Of a stretch of DNA of 64,000 nucleotides, positions 1-8,380 are shown in pieces. This stretch comes from Flavobacterium fluviale. Lineage in GTDB: Bacteria; Bacteroidota; Bacteroidia; Flavobacteriales; Flavobacteriaceae. The position numbers and the translations under genes are program-made. Where the stretch lies: positions 2,604,001 through 2,668,000 of the forward strand of contig NZ_CP030261.1 of assembly GCF_003312915.1 (NCBI RefSeq), given 5' to 3'. The notes beneath the pieces were generated by a model. The model ran no database searches, was not told the origin of the DNA, and was given only the letters and a program-made list of their open reading frames with translations. The number at the start of each line of letters is the position of its first letter. Positions within the stretch are counted from its first letter, which is position 1.

Positions 1-761
1 TTTTTATTATTAACGAAAATCAGAATACGTTCCATGCTTTCGTCAGTCTCTAGTAAATGCTTTAAAAGGTTTACTTTGGTATTAAAGTTTGGAACATTAT
101 ATGTAATCTGTGTAATTTTTTCTAACGGAGTTCCAGAAGCAGCTAAAGTAACTTCTTCAGGAAAATCAAAATAATCATTTAAAATCGCATCAACTTCATC
201 TGTCATAGTTGCTGAGAATAAAATATTTTGACGTTTTGGTTTCATCATTGCCAAAAGCGCAGTCAATTGTGTACGGAAACCTAAATTCAACATTTCGTCA
301 AACTCATCAATTACTAGTTTTTGAGTTTCGTCAAAGCGAACTACAGCATCAAGAGCTAAGTCCATGGTACGACCTGGAGTTCCCACTAAAATATCGACAC
401 CTTCGTAAACGGCTTTCTTTTGGGTATTGATGTTTACCCCGCCGTAAATTCCTAAAGTTTTAACCGACATGTATTTAGTCAGTTTCTCAACTTCTTCTAC
501 AACCTGAACTACTAATTCGCGGGTTGGAACAAGAACTACAATTTTAGGTGTATTGGTATTTGTAAATTTATATAATTTTAGAAGCGGCAGTAAATATGCA
601 AATGTTTTACCAGTTCCGGTTTGTGCAATTCCCATCATATCTCGGCCAGAAGTAATCACTGAAAAAGATTTTTCCTGAATAGGAGTTGGTGTAACAAACC
701 CTAAATCGTCTATTGCTTTTTGTACTGATTTTGGAAGATTAAATTTTTCGAAAGTGCTCAT
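1..761 (-). CDS. DEAD-box ATP-dependent RNA helicase, C-terminal part cut off by the window edge
   Basis: Cytoplasmic RNA helicase that uses ATP to unwind or remodel RNA. The ATG is at 761 and the gene runs off the left edge, so 253 residues are visible: the whole first RecA domain and the beginning of the second. Seen in order: Q-motif region ending PTPIQ (25-29), Walker A AQTGTGKT (46-53), PTREL (79-83), TPGR (128-131), motif II (152-155) and SAT (183-185). Motif II reads DEFD rather than DEAD; both acidic residues needed for Mg-ATP are kept. The rest resembles the RhlE/CshA-like helicases common in Bacteroidota. I cannot assign a specific RNA target, and no gene symbol is safe without the C-terminus. 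It is monocistronic as far as can be seen. Confidence 0.93.
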   Translation of the reverse strand, partial: MSTFEKFNLPKSVQKAIDDLGFVTPTPIQEKSFSVITSGRDMMGIAQTGTGKTFAYLLPLLKLYKFTNTNTPKIVVLVPTRELVVQVVEEVEKLTKYMSVKTLGIYGGVNINTQKKAVYEGVDILVGTPGRTMDLALDAVVRFDETQKLVIDEFDEMLNLGFRTQLTALLAMMKPKRQNILFSATMTDEVDAILNDYFDFPEEVTLAASGTPLEKITQITYNVPNFNTKVNLLKHLLETDESMERILIFVNNK

Positions 762-778
762 TTGCTTTAAATTTTGTG

Positions 779-786
779 CAAATGTA
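779..786 (-). promoter_or_regulatory. Candidate -7 element for the helicase gene
   Basis: On the minus strand this reads TACATTTG, matching the Bacteroidota -7 consensus TAnnTTTG, 18 bases upstream of the helicase ATG. I see no matching TTG at the -33 position, so only half of the promoter is supported. Confidence 0.4.
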
Positions 787-814
787 CGTTAAATTCATGG
801 TTTTTTGTTGAATT

Positions 815-951
815 TGTAATTTTTGATGTCGCATTACCATCTTGAATGTCACTCTGAGCGATTCGCAGATTATGAAGAAGAGCGTAACGATTGGAACGGG
901 GACTCCTCCCGAAGTCTCTGGATCGCTAAGCCTGAGATACAGATTAAAATT
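815..951. other. Intergenic stretch resembling a dispersed repeat
   Basis: The gap between the helicase promoter region and the TIGR02757 gene stop is GC-richer than its surroundings. It contains TGTCACTCTGAGCG and a GGGACTCCTCCCGAAGTCTC segment, like intergenic repeat relics found in flavobacteria. A 68-codon open frame crosses it but has no recognisable protein character. I support no gene here. Confidence 0.35.
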
Positions 952-1716
952 TTAAAACCCTTCAAAAACTCCCAAGCCAAACAAAGCAAAGTCATATTTT
1001 ACAGGATCTTGGGCATCCATTTCTCTTAATTTGGTATCCAATTCCAGCAATGCTTTGGCGTCGTTTTGCTTTCGCGAAAGAATTTCAAGTTTGCGGGCAA
1101 CGTTCCCAGAATGTACATCAAGCGGACAAGATAGTGCAGCAGGAGAAATGCTTTTCCAGATTCCTAAATCGACGCCTTTTGTATCTTGGCGCACCATCCA
1201 GCGGAGATACATGTTAATTCTTTTGGCAGCCGAATTATTCAACGGATCTGAAATGTGTTTCTGTGTTCTTGCCAAATGATCAATCTCAAAGAATGTTTTT
1301 TTGAATTCATGAATGCTTTTCTGCAAACTGTTTTCTTGCTGGTTTTTAGCAAAAACAGCTTCAAGTCCGTTGTGGTTTTTATAAATGTGCTGTAAACCTT
1401 TTATAAAACCAGAAAAATCTTTTCCGTTAAAAGTTCGATGAACAAAAGTTTCAAGTCTGGCTAAATCTTCATCAGAATGTGACATGACGAAATCATAAGG
1501 CGTGTTGCCCATTAGTTCCATCATTTTATGTGAATTCTTGATGATCATTTTGCGGTTTCCCCACGCGATAGATGCGCTTAAAAAACCAGCAATTTCAATG
1601 TCTTCTTTTTGGGTAAAAAGATGCGGAATTTGTACAGGATCGCTTTCGATAAAATCCTGATTGTTATATTGAATGACTTTTTCGTCAAGAAATTCTTTTA
1701 GTTCGGATTTATTCAT
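952..1716 (-). CDS. TIGR02757 family (DUF2400) protein
   Basis: Conserved protein of about 254 residues belonging to the TIGR02757/DUF2400 family, widespread in Bacteroidota and without an established biochemical role. Typical features are an N-terminal ESDPVQIPH segment, a middle SASIAWGNRKMI segment, and a C-terminal PLDVHSGNVARKL followed by DPVKYDFALFGLG. The frame is open from an ATG at 1746, but I chose the ATG at 1716: it matches the family's usual beginning (MNKSELKEFL) and overlaps the upstream membrane-protein stop by only 8 bases, suggesting translational coupling. The gene is the last of a minus-strand run with the membrane protein and the ABC ATPase. Function is unknown. Confidence 0.85.
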   Translation of the reverse strand: MNKSELKEFLDEKVIQYNNQDFIESDPVQIPHLFTQKEDIEIAGFLSASIAWGNRKMIIKNSHKMMELMGNTPYDFVMSHSDEDLARLETFVHRTFNGKDFSGFIKGLQHIYKNHNGLEAVFAKNQQENSLQKSIHEFKKTFFEIDHLARTQKHISDPLNNSAAKRINMYLRWMVRQDTKGVDLGIWKSISPAALSCPLDVHSGNVARKLEILSRKQNDAKALLELDTKLREMDAQDPVKYDFALFGLGVFEGF

Positions 1717-3409
1717 TTTTCGAGATTTTTTTTGCGTAAAATCCATCTTTTAATTCATTAGTACGCATTTGGGGAATGTACTGAAAGTTTTTTTCAAAAG
1801 TATCAATTTGTTTTTTATTGACACAAGGCAAATCTCCATTACCGCCTGCCCATAAAAAAGCATTTTTTTGAGGAGAATTATACTTCAAATTTCCTAATTG
1901 TATAGTCTCGAAGGACGTATTGCTTTTTGAATTTTGGTAAGGAAAAACAATATTGTTAATAGAAAATGTACTTATTTCCATCAACGATTTATGATTTGAA
2001 AGTTTACTTATATTAAAAGGGAAAAATAAAATTATTGCAATTGGGATTTGTGAAAGCACTAATACTGCATTTAATAGTTTTTTGTTCTGTATTAAACATA
2101 CCAAACAAAATACAGAGAAAAATAAAACAAAATGAATGAAAAAGCGATATTGTGGAGAGGTTATTAAAAGTAAAAATATTTGCAATATCATATTGACATA
2201 AAGTAGCCAAAGAGCTTTTTCATTTTTAAACTTATATATAAAAATAGGTAAGACTAGAATCAAAAATACACTAAGTTTATTAAATAATCCATTCAGTTTT
2301 GGCAGCGTAATCCATTTTATAAATAAATCCCAAACAGACATTGAATTGTATTTCTCAGCTGTAATAAAATAGCCATAATACTTCAGATTGTCATAATAAA
2401 AAGTTTGAATTCTACTCGGGATAGCATAATCTGTTGCAATTGCTGTGAATATTTTAGATGGAAAGAGAGGAGATCCGCAGATAATTAGGTTTTTAATGAA
2501 AAAGAGCACGATTATTAATGTGCTTAATAAAATCGGTTTTAGAAGTTTTCCTGATAACGATTTGAAATTAAAGACTAATAAAATTAAAGGAAAAACTGCA
2601 AATGTTAGAGTTGTGTTTTTGATGTAGAGTAAAAAAAGTACTAAAATCAAAAGCAAACCAAATGTCTGAGAAGTTATCTGTTTGAAATTTTCTAAAAAAT
2701 AAAAGAACAAAATAAACGAGAAAATGTAAACAGGAATATCTGGAGAAGGTGCGCTTACAAATTGAAAAAAGAAAATATTAAATAAAGGAAGCAATCCAAC
2801 TAACAGATAATTTTTGTTGTCATTTTTGCTGTATTCATTTAGTTTCAGAATGGCAAATACATTTCCTAATAGTAAGCAAAAACCACTTAAATCATTGAAA
2901 TTTTTATATAAAAATGAAAAATTAAAAACACTTTGCGTAATATGCCAGCCACTCATTTGTCCATAAAATAAATGGAGATTTGCAAGCCCTTTTACAAAGC
3001 CATATTCGTTAAGCCATTTTATAGTTTGAATATAGTAGGATTCGTTATCAATTGCAAAAGGAATTGACGCACATTGTAAAATAATCAGAACAGAAACAAT
3101 ACCTAGAACGATTTTCAGTCTTTTTGGCAGCTGTTTCAGTTCTAATAAAGATGACTTGTAAAGATCAATAATTGGATTGCGAAATTTTAGAAATGAAAAA
3201 ATATTCAGAAGTATTAAAACAATATGAAATTCGATATTAATTCTTCCGAAAATTGCCCAAATACTCGCTAGTATAGTTGTCGAGAATAATCCAAGTACAG
3301 ATGTAATTACAAAATTTTTATTGCTGAGATTCATTAATTTATCGAAGCCAACACCTAAATTAATGGTTGTGACTAAAATGTAGATCCAGCTGATTGCAAT
3401 TAAAATCAT
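1709..3409 (-). CDS. Multi-pass inner-membrane protein, probably LIC_10190 family
   Basis: A 566-residue integral membrane protein with roughly a dozen hydrophobic segments across its first 480 residues, then a soluble tail of about 80 residues containing LWAGGNGDLPCVN and KKQIDTFEKNF. The beginning ([19 protein letters not shown]) resembles proteins annotated as LIC_10190 family in flavobacteria. That family looks like membrane glycosyltransferases or polysaccharide-related proteins, but a function is not established. Its ATG overlaps the ABC ATPase stop by one base (TAATG) and its stop overlaps the next gene, so the three genes are very likely co-transcribed and translationally coupled. Codon use is strongly AT-rich, as expected for a membrane protein here. 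Confidence 0.75.
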   Translation of the reverse strand: MILIAISWIYILVTTINLGVGFDKLMNLSNKNFVITSVLGLFSTTILASIWAIFGRINIEFHIVLILLNIFSFLKFRNPIIDLYKSSLLELKQLPKRLKIVLGIVSVLIILQCASIPFAIDNESYYIQTIKWLNEYGFVKGLANLHLFYGQMSGWHITQSVFNFSFLYKNFNDLSGFCLLLGNVFAILKLNEYSKNDNKNYLLVGLLPLFNIFFFQFVSAPSPDIPVYIFSFILFFYFLENFKQITSQTFGLLLILVLFLLYIKNTTLTFAVFPLILLVFNFKSLSGKLLKPILLSTLIIVLFFIKNLIICGSPLFPSKIFTAIATDYAIPSRIQTFYYDNLKYYGYFITAEKYNSMSVWDLFIKWITLPKLNGLFNKLSVFLILVLPIFIYKFKNEKALWLLYVNMILQIFLLLITSPQYRFFIHFVLFFSVFCLVCLIQNKKLLNAVLVLSQIPIAIILFFPFNISKLSNHKSLMEISTFSINNIVFPYQNSKSNTSFETIQLGNLKYNSPQKNAFLWAGGNGDLPCVNKKQIDTFEKNFQYIPQMRTNELKDGFYAKKISKNE

Positions 3410-4287
3410 TAAGAAATAATTTGTCCGTCAGACATTACGAGCTTTCTATCAGCCATATTAGCCAATTCTTCGTTGTGGGTTACAATTACAAAAGTCTGTC
3501 CGAATTCGTCTCGAAGCTGAAAAAATAGTTGGTGAAGATTTTCGGCAGAATGCGTGTCTAGATTTCCAGAAGGTTCATCGGCAAAAATAACATCTGGTTT
3601 ATTGATCAACGCTCTTGCAACCGCCACACGTTGTTGTTCTCCGCCCGAAAGTTCGCTCGGTTTATGATTAATTCTGTGTGAGAGTCCTAAATAAGTAAGC
3701 AGTTTTTTAGCTTCGGCTTCTGTTTCTGAAGTTTTTTTTCCAGCAATATAAGCTGGAATACAAACGTTTTCTAAAGCTGTAAACTCAGGTAAAAGCTGAT
3801 GAAACTGAAAAATAAAACCAAGGTTTAAGTTTCTAAAATCGGATAATGTTTTGTCTTGTCTGCTTTTCTTTTTAAAATATCTGTTATAATAAATAAGCAT
3901 TGAAAATATTGGCAGAAAAAGAATTCCAACTACTACTAATCGAAGTGTGTCGTCGAAAACTTTGGTTCTAAAAAACATCAAATAAACAGCTAAAATAACA
4001 ATGTAAAGAGAGCCAGCCCAAGTAATGATTTTAAATGTCTTTTCTTGTTTTGAATTATCGTTTTTGAGATCTTGTAATTCCAGTACATTTTTACCATTAA
4101 TCGTTAATGATGAATCTGGACTATGATCTGGTTTGTCTAAAGTTCCTAAAATCTGCAGTAAAGTCGTTTTTCCCGCGCCAGAAGCACCAACGATCGAAAC
4201 AATTTCGCCTTTTTTAATATGTAAATCGACTCCTTTTAAAACTTCAAGTTTGTCGTAGAATTTATGTATGTTTTTTGCGTGTATCAT
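3409..4287 (-). CDS. LolD/MacB-type ABC transporter ATP-binding protein with an inserted membrane hairpin
   Basis: ATPase of the LolD/MacB/FtsE-like group, which powers lipoprotein release or related export at the inner membrane. Seen: Walker [10 protein letters not shown] (34-42), Q-loop Q161 in [12 protein letters not shown], signature LSGGE (213-217), Walker B VIFADE (233-238) and switch H271. At 292 residues it is about 60-70 longer than the usual 225-230. The excess lies between residues 77 and 147 and carries two strongly hydrophobic stretches (about 87-106 and 115-134) with basic residues after the second. Both flanks rejoin normal LolD sequence ([14 protein letters not shown]). No permease gene is adjacent. 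It overlaps the following membrane-protein gene by one base. The family call is firm; the substrate is not known. Confidence 0.9.
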   Translation of the reverse strand: MIHAKNIHKFYDKLEVLKGVDLHIKKGEIVSIVGASGAGKTTLLQILGTLDKPDHSPDSSLTINGKNVLELQDLKNDNSKQEKTFKIITWAGSLYIVILAVYLMFFRTKVFDDTLRLVVVGILFLPIFSMLIYYNRYFKKKSRQDKTLSDFRNLNLGFIFQFHQLLPEFTALENVCIPAYIAGKKTSETEAEAKKLLTYLGLSHRINHKPSELSGGEQQRVAVARALINKPDVIFADEPSGNLDTHSAENLHQLFFQLRDEFGQTFVIVTHNEELANMADRKLVMSDGQIIS

Positions 4288-4325
4288 TTAGAAAACTCTT
4301 TTTACAAAGAAACGAAGATTATAAT

Positions 4326-4368
4326 CAATATCAAATTACAAAAATCAATATCAAAAATCAATATCAAA
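4326..4368. repeat. Short tandem repeat of CAATATCAAA
   Basis: Three copies of CAATATCAAA separated by a few bases lie upstream of the ABC ATPase gene, directly next to the AAAATCT repeat. They are probably part of the same intergenic repeat patch. Confidence 0.6.
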
Positions 4369-4380
4369 AGGCAATGGTCA

Positions 4381-4482
4381 AATTCCAATTTTTAAAATTC
4401 CAAATTCCAAAAGAGCGAAGCGATTTTAAGAAATCTAAAATCTAAAATCTATCCCGAGGCTTCGGGACTAAAATCTAAAATC
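4381..4482. repeat. AAAATCT heptamer repeat element with CCCGAGGCTTCGGG hairpin core, copy 1
   Basis: The element reads ATTCCAAAAGAGCGAAGCG, then one degenerate and two exact AAAATCT units, then the small hairpin CCCGAGGCTTCGGG and more AAAATCT. A second copy with seven exact units sits at 55120-55247. The rest of the roughly 300-base gap 4288-4586 holds no gene that I can support. Confidence 0.85.
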
Positions 4483-4586
4483 GGTACGTAAATTGATATG
4501 GGAATCTTGGAAATTAAACTAGTAAAAGAAATAATATAGTTTCATGAATTATTTTTAATTTCGAATAACTTAAAAATAAATACGTT

Positions 4587-4883
4587 ATGCAAAATCTAGA
4601 AGTTGCAGAAGATAACAGAATGTCAAAATTAATTATAGGATTAGTTTTGGACGGAATTGGTATGATCTCATTTTCGATTCCGCTTCTTGGTGAGTTTTCA
4701 GATGTGGTCTGGGCTCCAATTGCTGGTGTAATAATGACTAGGATGTATAGAGGAAGAGTAGGTAAAGTGGCGGGTTTTTTAACTTTTCTAGAAGAATTAC
4801 TGCCTTTTACTGACGTTATTCCGTCTTTTACGTTGACTTGGATTTATACTTATTTCTTTCAAAAAAGTAAAGACGGTTTGTAA
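4587..4883 (+). CDS. Small conserved membrane protein of unknown function
   Basis: A 98-residue protein I recognise only as a conserved hypothetical of flavobacteria. The N-terminal 15 residues are polar; then hydrophobic segments follow at about 17-35 (LIIGLVLDGIGMISFSIPLL) and 42-50, with another near the C-terminus (about 75-90, including TLTWIYTYFF). A basic MYRGRVGK loop lies between them. The ATG at 4587 is the only sensible start. It stands alone on the plus strand and converges on the pectate lyase gene, sharing a bidirectional terminator whose loop contains its stop codon. No function can be inferred from its neighbours. Confidence 0.65.
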   Translation: MQNLEVAEDNRMSKLIIGLVLDGIGMISFSIPLLGEFSDVVWAPIAGVIMTRMYRGRVGKVAGFLTFLEELLPFTDVIPSFTLTWIYTYFFQKSKDGL

Positions 4884-4894
4884 AAACCGTCTTT
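4869..4894. terminator. Bidirectional terminator between convergent genes
   Basis: AAAGACGGTTT and AAACCGTCTTT form a perfect 11-base-pair stem with a 4-base loop, and the stop codon of the small membrane protein lies in and beside that loop. It can serve both that gene and the pectate lyase gene, whose stop is at 4905. Confidence 0.8.
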
Positions 4895-4904
4895 GACTAT
4901 CTTC

Positions 4905-7685
4905 TTATTGAACAATGATTTTTTTGATGTACTGTGTTTTCTTCGTTTGAGGATTAATAACTTTAATTAGAAAAACGCCTTTAGAATTCAAGTGAATTGT
5001 TTCGGCTGTATTGTTCCTGATTTTTTTCTGTACTAACTCTTTTCCAGAAATATCATAAATTTTAAGATCAGCACTTTCTGATTCTTCATTGTCAATAAAA
5101 ACTGAAAAAGAGCCGCTGCTTGGAATCGGCCACACATTAAAAGAGTTGTTTTTTGCTTCTTTGATTACTTCTTTAGTTCCTAAAGTTAAGCTTTGTCCGC
5201 TTATAATATTAACTTTTCTTTTCATTGATCCACCTTCAGAATCAGTAACTGTAAACTCAAAAGAACAAAGTCCGTCTGCTGTTGGTGAAAATGCAACAGT
5301 ATCTGTATTAAGTACTGCGTTTCCGTTAACTGCATTAGAAATAACATAAGAAACACCACTTGTGAATCCTCTTGATAATTTTTGAATATTAATATCAATT
5401 TTTGTTCCTTCTGGAGATTCGTAATGAGGCAAGGATATCCATTGCAGATAGTTGTCAAGATTAGTATATCCGTCTAAATCAGGATCTGCATTTGTATCTG
5501 AAAAATCGCCAATTGCAGAATTTATATTAGTTCCAATAATTGTTTCCCACCAATTTGGAAGACCATCTTGATCAGTATCCCAGCTGGCGTCTCTATTTAT
5601 AATTGGATAAACTTCAAATCCGCCGACATCAGCTTCGTTGTCAGGAAATCCAGGTTTGCCAGTTACGCTTCCAATAGCAGAATAAGTTCCGTTTAAAGTT
5701 TCTGTGATAATTCTTTGATCGTGCTCATCAAATTCAGGCTGTGTGCATCCAACATCTGACAGTACAATTTTATAAGCATTTTTGGCAGATTGTGTAGTTA
5801 CATAAGAAGGGAAAAAGGGAGTGTTGACAAAATTCTCATAAGTAACAGCATTTCCTGAAGCTTTTCGTCCTGCAGTCTGATTGCTTTCGTCGAAATAACC
5901 CGGCATTACATTTCCGTTAAAATAACATTGCTGCATTCCAGTTCCAACGCCTTCATTCTGCTGATTAAATGCTACAAATATTTTGGTACCTGCGCCTGGT
6001 TTGTAATAGTTGTTTACAAAATTTACTTCTTTAGTTCCGCCGTCGGTTGTTCTGTTTCCCCAGTTGTAAACAATATTATTCGTGATGTCCATTCTGCCGG
6101 TATAGGCGCCGCTTCCGTCTAAGCCGCCACCAAGACTCCAGTTACGACCGTAGCAGTGTGCTAGTAAATTATGATGAAAACTTCCAATATCTCCACCAAT
6201 TGTAGCCGCGTAACCATGCTCTGTTCCTGCTGGATAATTTTGATGATTAGCCGCGTTGAGAGCTTCGGAAATTAGTGTTTTTTGCAGTGTTATATTTTTT
6301 CCTGATCGAGATCTGAAAGATTCGTCTATCGTCCAGCTGATAGAACAATGGTCAATAATGCTGTTGTCTGCGCCAGTTAATCCCATTCCGTCGAAAGTTG
6401 GCCCAGCCCCAATTCGAACTCTTAGATTTTGTACTATGGCATCATTTCCAGTAACTCCAAAAGGAGCAGTGCGAATGCAAATACCTTTTCCAGGTGCCGT
6501 CTGTCCTGCAACTGTAACGTAGGGCTGACTTAAAACAAGACGAGATTGTAATTGAATAATTCCAGATGTGTTAAATATGATTGTTCTTGGTCCAATATCA
6601 TTTGTGACAGCTTCGCGGAAACTTCCTGGTCCACTGTCGTTTAGATTGGTTACGGCAACAACTTTGCCGCCGCGTCCGCCTCTTGCAAAACGACCATATC
6701 CTTCCGCTTCAGGAAATGCAAGCTGGGCTGGACGAAAACGCCAAGTATTTCCTTTCTCAACTCCGTTTGCCAGAACTTCATCGATACGCCAGTAATAAGT
6801 AGCTCCTGTATATAATCCGTTTACTTGATAAGAAGTATTAGCTAAAGCTTGATTTCCTTTGTATTCTGGCGAAGATGTCGAAGCATTGTCGACAGCTGCT
6901 GGATCTGTTCCGAAATAGATATTGTGAGAAACCGCATTTGCGGCCGCTGTCCACTGCAGTAATTTACCGCCAGAAATTAATTCGACGTGTTCATTATTTT
7001 GTTTCGGATTTGGATTTGTGGCCTGATAAAAAATATTAGGTGTATTAAGTTCAAAACCGTTAAGCATAATGTTTTTAATATTTTCTGTGCCTGAGGTTTC
7101 TGCAGCAATTAGAATCACAACATCTGTTCCTGTTACAGCTTGAAATTTTAGATAGGTAGATTTGGCATCGGCAGTTTTAAGAGCTCTTACGGAAGGAATT
7201 AAATTATCGACAACCAAATTTCCATTAATAGAAATGTCAATTGGGCTAAAGTTATTTCCAGATGGACTGTCAACAGCATTAAAAAAAGCTAAAAAGGAAT
7301 GTTCGCCAGTTGCTAAACCGCTTATTTTAAGTTCTATCTGCGCCCCTAGATTTGCAGTTGTCCCTTTCACAGTTAAACCATCGCTTACTAATCTGGCGTA
7401 GGAGGGAGCTTGTATTCCTGTTTTGTACCAATTGGTTCCAAGAGCATCTCCATTATTTCCCACTCGTGTAATGGTAAGTGTAACTCCATTTTCGGTATAA
7501 GTACTAGTATTTCCGGAGGCTATTACCCAAGAAGTGTAATCTGGATCGTTTACTTCGGCTTTAGGTCTTCCTGCTTGATCAAAGTCAATTTTTACAATTG
7601 GATTTTGGGCCAAAATGATTGTCATCGGCGCAATGAGACAAGTAATCGTCGCCATTACGGAGCGTTTTAAGTAATTTTTCAGCAT
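4905..7685 (-). CDS. Secreted pectate lyase (PL1-like) with T9SS sorting domain
   Basis: A 926-residue extracellular polysaccharide lyase that would cleave pectin or polygalacturonate by beta-elimination. Layout: signal peptide about 1-26 (ends ILAQ); a beta-sandwich region 28-215 that may bind carbohydrate; a fibronectin-III-like domain about 230-318; a parallel beta-helix pectate lyase domain about 323-700, opening FPEAEGYGRFARGG with the GQTAPGKGI and DHCSISW motifs typical of Bacteroidota PL1-type enzymes; a DTDQDGLPNWWE and DPDLDGYTN calcium-binding-like segment 703-745; a cadherin-like stretch; and a C-terminal T9SS type A domain about 848-926 that directs secretion and surface attachment. 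No SusC/SusD pair or other pectin gene is adjacent, so it is not in a complete utilisation locus within this window. The start at 7685 gives a normal signal peptide. Confidence 0.92.
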   Translation of the reverse strand: MLKNYLKRSVMATITCLIAPMTIILAQNPIVKIDFDQAGRPKAEVNDPDYTSWVIASGNTSTYTENGVTLTITRVGNNGDALGTNWYKTGIQAPSYARLVSDGLTVKGTTANLGAQIELKISGLATGEHSFLAFFNAVDSPSGNNFSPIDISINGNLVVDNLIPSVRALKTADAKSTYLKFQAVTGTDVVILIAAETSGTENIKNIMLNGFELNTPNIFYQATNPNPKQNNEHVELISGGKLLQWTAAANAVSHNIYFGTDPAAVDNASTSSPEYKGNQALANTSYQVNGLYTGATYYWRIDEVLANGVEKGNTWRFRPAQLAFPEAEGYGRFARGGRGGKVVAVTNLNDSGPGSFREAVTNDIGPRTIIFNTSGIIQLQSRLVLSQPYVTVAGQTAPGKGICIRTAPFGVTGNDAIVQNLRVRIGAGPTFDGMGLTGADNSIIDHCSISWTIDESFRSRSGKNITLQKTLISEALNAANHQNYPAGTEHGYAATIGGDIGSFHHNLLAHCYGRNWSLGGGLDGSGAYTGRMDITNNIVYNWGNRTTDGGTKEVNFVNNYYKPGAGTKIFVAFNQQNEGVGTGMQQCYFNGNVMPGYFDESNQTAGRKASGNAVTYENFVNTPFFPSYVTTQSAKNAYKIVLSDVGCTQPEFDEHDQRIITETLNGTYSAIGSVTGKPGFPDNEADVGGFEVYPIINRDASWDTDQDGLPNWWETIIGTNINSAIGDFSDTNADPDLDGYTNLDNYLQWISLPHYESPEGTKIDINIQKLSRGFTSGVSYVISNAVNGNAVLNTDTVAFSPTADGLCSFEFTVTDSEGGSMKRKVNIISGQSLTLGTKEVIKEAKNNSFNVWPIPSSGSFSVFIDNEESESADLKIYDISGKELVQKKIRNNTAETIHLNSKGVFLIKVINPQTKKTQYIKKIIVQ

Positions 7686-8041
7686 GTCAATGGTGGTTTG
7701 GTTAGTAAGTAAAATAATCTTAGCTCAAATTTTATTTTTTAAATAACTGATAATCAGATTTAAAATATGTTTTTAGCTATTGTAAAATTATTATTACTAC
7801 GAAAAAAACTATCCTGCACCATCCTGTTCTGTATGCGGTTTTATTAAAAAAAATACTTCAAAAAAATGTTATACGTTTTTTTATATCGATTAATTGTAAT
7901 ATCAATATTTAATAAATAAAGGGAATTGTATCGCTATCAATTTTAAAAATTGCGTTTCGAAAAAAAGCTAAAAAGTTTAAGGAAAGTGAAAAGTAAAATG
8001 TTTGAACCAGAACGGTTGTTTAGAAAATGACTGCTAAAGAG
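7686..8041. other. Long upstream region of the pectate lyase gene
   Basis: About 350 bases without a supportable gene. It is very AT-rich (several runs of A or T) except for a short patch holding direct repeats at 7811-7826. It is a plausible control region for the lyase. Confidence 0.5.
7811..7826. promoter_or_regulatory. Direct repeat ATCCTG, possible regulator site
   Basis: ATCCTG occurs twice, 10 bases apart (about one helical turn), roughly 130 bases upstream of the pectate lyase ATG, in a local GC island. This spacing suits binding on one DNA face. The regulator is unknown, and chance is possible. Confidence 0.3.
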
Positions 8042-8347
8042 TTAATCTTTAAAAAGAAATCCAAGTCCCATTCTTTTAAGCATTTTCTTTTCGAAGTTCC
8101 AAAAGAAGCGGAATTGTCCAAAAATAGCACCAATGGCAACTAATAAAACTTGGTAAATAGGAAAGATTATTAATAAACGGATTAAAGTAAACCAAACGGC
8201 GCCAAAATCTTCTTTGTAAATTCCTACCCAGTCGCAAAAGGGTCTAGAAATCCATGCAGATGCCGATCCGGTGATAGCAAATACAATAAATATGATTACG
8301 GCTTGTAGGTTGGATGTAATTCCCCAGCGTTTTTTAAGTCTCTCCAT
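8042..8347 (-). CDS. DUF6787 family small membrane protein
   Basis: A 101-residue membrane protein with two hydrophobic segments (about 14-34 and 53-75), a conserved SASAWISRPFCDW stretch between them, and a basic tail FEKKMLKRMG. It resembles the flavobacterial family DUF6787, often mislabelled prolipoprotein diacylglyceryl transferase in older annotations. It lacks that enzyme's size and motifs, so I would not use that name. It follows the DUF6146 lipoprotein gene by 33 bases on the same strand and is probably co-transcribed. Function is unknown. Confidence 0.7.
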   Translation of the reverse strand: MERLKKRWGITSNLQAVIIFIVFAITGSASAWISRPFCDWVGIYKEDFGAVWFTLIRLLIIFPIYQVLLVAIGAIFGQFRFFWNFEKKMLKRMGLGFLFKD

Positions 8348-8380
8348 TATTTATTTATAACCATTACAAATATACTAACA

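Noticed and set aside
823..1029. A 68-codon open frame with an H- and E-rich start
   Set aside because: It reads through a repeat-like intergenic segment and then antisense to the TIGR02757 gene; no family character.
8042..8347. Naming the DUF6787 protein prolipoprotein diacylglyceryl transferase
   Set aside because: It is far too short and lacks the Lgt signature.
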